64,000 nucleotides of DNA from Bacteroidota bacterium (lineage in GTDB: Bacteria; Bacteroidota; Bacteroidia; AKYH767-A; 2013-40CM-41-45), in the NCBI GenBank assembly GCA_016711505.1, contig JADJSV010000020.1, forward strand, positions 1 to 64,000, in the 5' to 3' direction. Numbering within the stretch: the stretch's first letter is position 1; each line of letters begins with the position of its first letter. Of this stretch, positions 61,915 to 64,000 are shown in pieces. The translations under genes and the position numbers were made by a program. Below the pieces are notes generated by a model that saw only the letters and a list, made by a program, of their open reading frames with translations, was not told where the DNA came from and did not search any database.

Positions 61915-62163
61915 ATGAAAAAAGCAGGTATCGTTCTGATCGTGATCGGAGCATTGATGGTGATCTTTACAGGATTTAACCTCATCACTAAAGAAAAAGT
62001 TGTAGACCTTGGTCCACTTGAAATTAACAAAGAAGAAAAAACTCCCATCCGCTGGTCGCCGATCGTTGGCGGTGTTTTAGTTGTTGCGGGAATTGCGATG
62101 GCGGCTTCGAATAAAAGTAATTTAAGTTCAAAGTTCAAAGTTCAAAGTTGGCTTTGTAGGTGA
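61915..62163 (+). CDS. Small two-helix membrane protein
   Basis: 82 residues with two hydrophobic helices, 3-24 (AGIVLIVIGALMVIFTGFNL) and about 48-65 (WSPIVGGVLVVAGIAMAAS), and an acidic stretch between them (EINKEEK). I do not recognise a named family beyond a small membrane protein of unknown function. The C-terminal 12 residues (SSKFKVQSWLCR) are encoded by the left arm and loop of the inverted repeat at 62126-62197, so they are probably a late addition. It is the last gene of a three-gene unit with the porin-like and OmpA-like genes. Confidence 0.8.
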   Translation: MKKAGIVLIVIGALMVIFTGFNLITKEKVVDLGPLEINKEEKTPIRWSPIVGGVLVVAGIAMAASNKSNLSSKFKVQSWLCR

Positions 62164-62197
62164 CTACGAAGCCAACTTTGAACTTTGAACTTTGAAC
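62126..62197. repeat. Perfect 29-bp inverted repeat of aagttca heptamers
   Basis: 62126-62154 and 62169-62197 are perfectly complementary (29 of 29), built of three aagttca heptamers and ggctt. The loop adds a gtag/ctac stem. It covers the stop of the upstream gene (62161-62163) and separates it from a convergent gene, so it likely terminates both. Confidence 0.92.
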
Positions 62198-62213
62198 AAT
62201 TTATTGAGAGTAA

Positions 62214-63668
62214 TTACTCCTCTCCATACTTCAAAATATAATAAATATTCTTCACGCTGATCAAGTTCAACGCCAACGCCACAATAAAGCATGCTCCGGC
62301 GCCAATTGCGAAGCGGATCATCCAGAATAAATTCAGGTGGTAAGCAAAGTTGTTAATGAAAAAGCAAGCTGCTATGAAAACTGCAAGTGAAGTAATGAGT
62401 CTGAAATTTTTTCTGAAATTAAAAGCTTTGTTTGCCATGAAAATCTGAACAAGGGCAGTGAATGATTGTGTAGTGATAGATGAAATGGCTGCACCTACTG
62501 CTGAAAATTTCGGGATTAAAATCACATTCATAATAATATAAATGATCATACCGGGACCGGCCATAATATTCAGTTGTTTCAGGCTCCCATTTGCTGTGAG
62601 TAATGTTCCGAAAATATAAGTTGCAGAGACAGGCACAAAGCAGAAAATTATGATCTTGAAAACATCCGATGATTCCTGAACGTGATTACCTTTGTTCAGA
62701 TAATCCATTAATTCCAGACTAAAACAAGAACAACAAACTGCAACAACTATTGCCGGAATTACGAGAAGTGAAAATGATAGTCTGACCATCTCTTCAACAT
62801 TTTGTTTTAATTTGATCATCCGTGCAAATATTGGTAACAGCAATCCTGCGAACAAAACCGGAATCATATTGGCTGCATCCAGTAGACGGTTTGCAGAAGC
62901 GAATATTCCGGCTTGATGTGCACCAACTCTGAATGGCAAAAGTCGTTCAAGCATAGGACCATTGCTCCAGTTGTAAAAAGTCATCAGCAAAACAAGTACA
63001 GCATACGGATAAGATTTTTTCATGATCATTACGAAAAATGGCCATCGCCATTGTAGTCGTCGGATCTTTGCCTTTTTTAATACTACTGTCAGTGTAATGA
63101 ATACTGTTATGACATATGCAATAGTCTGCGAGTAAACAAACCAGGTAATGCTGAATTCACCGCCGTGATTATGGAGGTAGATCAGGTAACTACAGATGGC
63201 AATCATGATCAGTCTGTCAAGTACTGAAACAATGCTGTCAGTCTTGAACAAATGCATTCCTGCCAGATTAGATCTCAGATAAAGAATAAATCCTAGAAGA
63301 ATCTGGTTGAAAATTACTGCTATCAGCATTTTCAACATGTCGGAATTGTATTGAACAATTAATCCGGCTAAAAAAGTTATTATAGCAAAGACCAGTGCAA
63401 GCATGATCCGCAAGACGATGATACTCGAAAGATGTTTGCTGAGCAGATGATTATTCTGACTGATATTTTTATTGTTGAAATTGGTAATTCCAAAATCAAG
63501 TAAAATATTCAAGAGAAAAGAAAAACTGAAAATGGCATAATAGAATCCATATTGTTCGGTACCGACAATCAACTGAACATTCCGGTCAATACCGAAGATC
63601 CAGTATGGCTTGATGAGGAGATTCAATAAAAGAACTAACCCCAGGTTGGTAACAAACTTTTTTTGCAT
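62214..63668 (-). CDS. Polysaccharide flippase (MOP superfamily, Wzx-like)
   Basis: 484 residues with about 12-14 membrane helices. It starts VTNLGLVLLLNLLIKPYWIF and has the DFGITNFNNKNISQN segment after the second helix, and SKFSAVGAAISSITTQSFTALVQIF near the end, all typical of oligosaccharide flippases that move lipid-linked sugar units across the inner membrane. The substrate is not known. It is separated from the Wzz and ligase genes by the porin group. Its likely -7 element lies at 63686-63693. Confidence 0.92.
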   Translation of the reverse strand: MQKKFVTNLGLVLLLNLLIKPYWIFGIDRNVQLIVGTEQYGFYYAIFSFSFLLNILLDFGITNFNNKNISQNNHLLSKHLSSIIVLRIMLALVFAIITFLAGLIVQYNSDMLKMLIAVIFNQILLGFILYLRSNLAGMHLFKTDSIVSVLDRLIMIAICSYLIYLHNHGGEFSITWFVYSQTIAYVITVFITLTVVLKKAKIRRLQWRWPFFVMIMKKSYPYAVLVLLMTFYNWSNGPMLERLLPFRVGAHQAGIFASANRLLDAANMIPVLFAGLLLPIFARMIKLKQNVEEMVRLSFSLLVIPAIVVAVCCSCFSLELMDYLNKGNHVQESSDVFKIIIFCFVPVSATYIFGTLLTANGSLKQLNIMAGPGMIIYIIMNVILIPKFSAVGAAISSITTQSFTALVQIFMANKAFNFRKNFRLITSLAVFIAACFFINNFAYHLNLFWMIRFAIGAGACFIVALALNLISVKNIYYILKYGEE

Positions 63669-63685
63669 TTTCTTTAAAAGGTGCG

Positions 63686-63693
63686 CAAATGTA
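63686..63693 (-). promoter_or_regulatory. Possible -7 promoter element for the flippase gene
   Basis: TACATTTG on the minus strand, 17 bases before the ATG at 63668. No matching TTG upstream. Confidence 0.45.
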
Positions 63694-63800
63694 ATTTAAT
63701 AAATAGTCCTTTAAAAATTGATTTCCACTCATAATGAATTCTAAATCTGTTGTTTGGAAAAATAGAGTTGTTTTGGGACATCAAATTCAAAGGAAAGGGT

Positions 63801-63841
63801 ATAAAAAAAGGCTATTTTTCCTTTTTTGAAAAAATAGCCTT
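63801..63841 (-). terminator. Rho-independent terminator of the edge gene
   Basis: On the minus strand, aaggctattttt... pairs with its complement over 12 bases (63808-63819 with 63829-63841) and is followed by TTTTTTTAT. It lies 13 bases after the stop of the thioredoxin-like gene. Confidence 0.85.
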
Positions 63842-63853
63842 AGTAACTAAAGC

Positions 63854-64000
63854 TTATTCCTGTCGCTTCTGGTATCTGCACAAGCCTTCATCAAGGAAGT
63901 TTGCATACGTCTGAATGTCAGGAGTATAACCGCGCGGCTGCGCTAAAATATTTCCTTTATTGTCGAGCAGAACATAATAAGGTTGCGAATTTGTATTGTA
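63854..64000 (-). CDS. C-terminal end of a thioredoxin-like protein (DsbD-type?), cut by the edge
   Basis: 48 codons of an open frame that enters from the right edge and stops at 63854-63856. The sequence NSQPYYVLLDNKGNILAQPR followed by GYTPDIQTYANFLDEGL is the end of a thioredoxin fold: the cis-Pro lies in QPYYVLL. It resembles the last domain of DsbD-like transmembrane thiol carriers or related protein-disulfide reductases. The catalytic CxxC and any membrane part lie outside the window. Confidence 0.7.
   Translation of the reverse strand, partial: YNTNSQPYYVLLDNKGNILAQPRGYTPDIQTYANFLDEGLCRYQKRQE

Overview
The window looks like a chromosomal segment of a Gram-negative, Bacteroidota-type bacterium. 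The base composition is AT-rich. Several proteins end in type IX secretion (T9SS) sorting domains, and there are SprB-like repeats and Bacteroidota-typical families (DUF4382, DUF5723, the MoxR/DUF58/DUF4350/DUF4129/SpoIIM cluster). Promoters follow the TTG-N17-23-TAnnTTTG pattern and Shine-Dalgarno signals are mostly missing. The genus cannot be told from the sequence.

Layout. 1-5.45 kb is almost gene-free. It holds fossils, best of all a decayed exporter-type ABC ATPase (about 2.2-2.9 kb). 5.45-20.3 kb is a run of seven T9SS cargo genes: a decayed Ig-repeat protein, a frameshifted propeller-like protein, a cupredoxin, a SprB-repeat protein, and an operon of CotH-like, carbohydrate-binding-like and arylsulfotransferase-like proteins. 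Among them sit a DUF4382 lipoprotein gene, a GxxExxY gene inside inverted repeats, and a self-contained tRNA-Glu unit with promoter and terminator. 20.7-29.6 kb has a SET-domain protein, MsrB, two RDD membrane proteins, the five-gene SpoIIM-DUF4129-DUF4350-MoxR-DUF58 operon and a DCC-family thiol protein.

29.87-39.94 kb is an 11-subunit respiratory complex I operon, nuoABCDHIJKLMN, without the NADH-oxidising subunits nuoEFG, followed by a small linked gene of unknown function. 40.4-45.1 kb is signalling: a lone receiver protein, a LuxR-type response regulator and a CHASE3/PAS histidine kinase broken by two frameshifts. 45.2-54.1 kb has a cytochrome c lipoprotein facing an envelope gene set (glycosyltransferase, RNase HII, DUF3352-like propeller protein, lipoprotein, DUF5723/OmpA protein). 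54.2-64 kb has LpxD, a GAF-PP2C phosphatase, a surface polysaccharide set (two Wzz-like proteins, an O-antigen-ligase-like protein, a flippase), a porin-like barrel, a glycine-zipper OmpA lipoprotein and, at the edge, the end of a thioredoxin-like protein.

Two patterns cross the whole window. First, at least five otherwise good genes are broken by single-base indels, mostly in homopolymer runs. These may be assembly errors, slippage or real decay, and only reads can tell. Second, many intergenic spaces, chiefly between convergent genes, hold long inverted repeats built from short repeated words (7-9 bases), a different word in each place.
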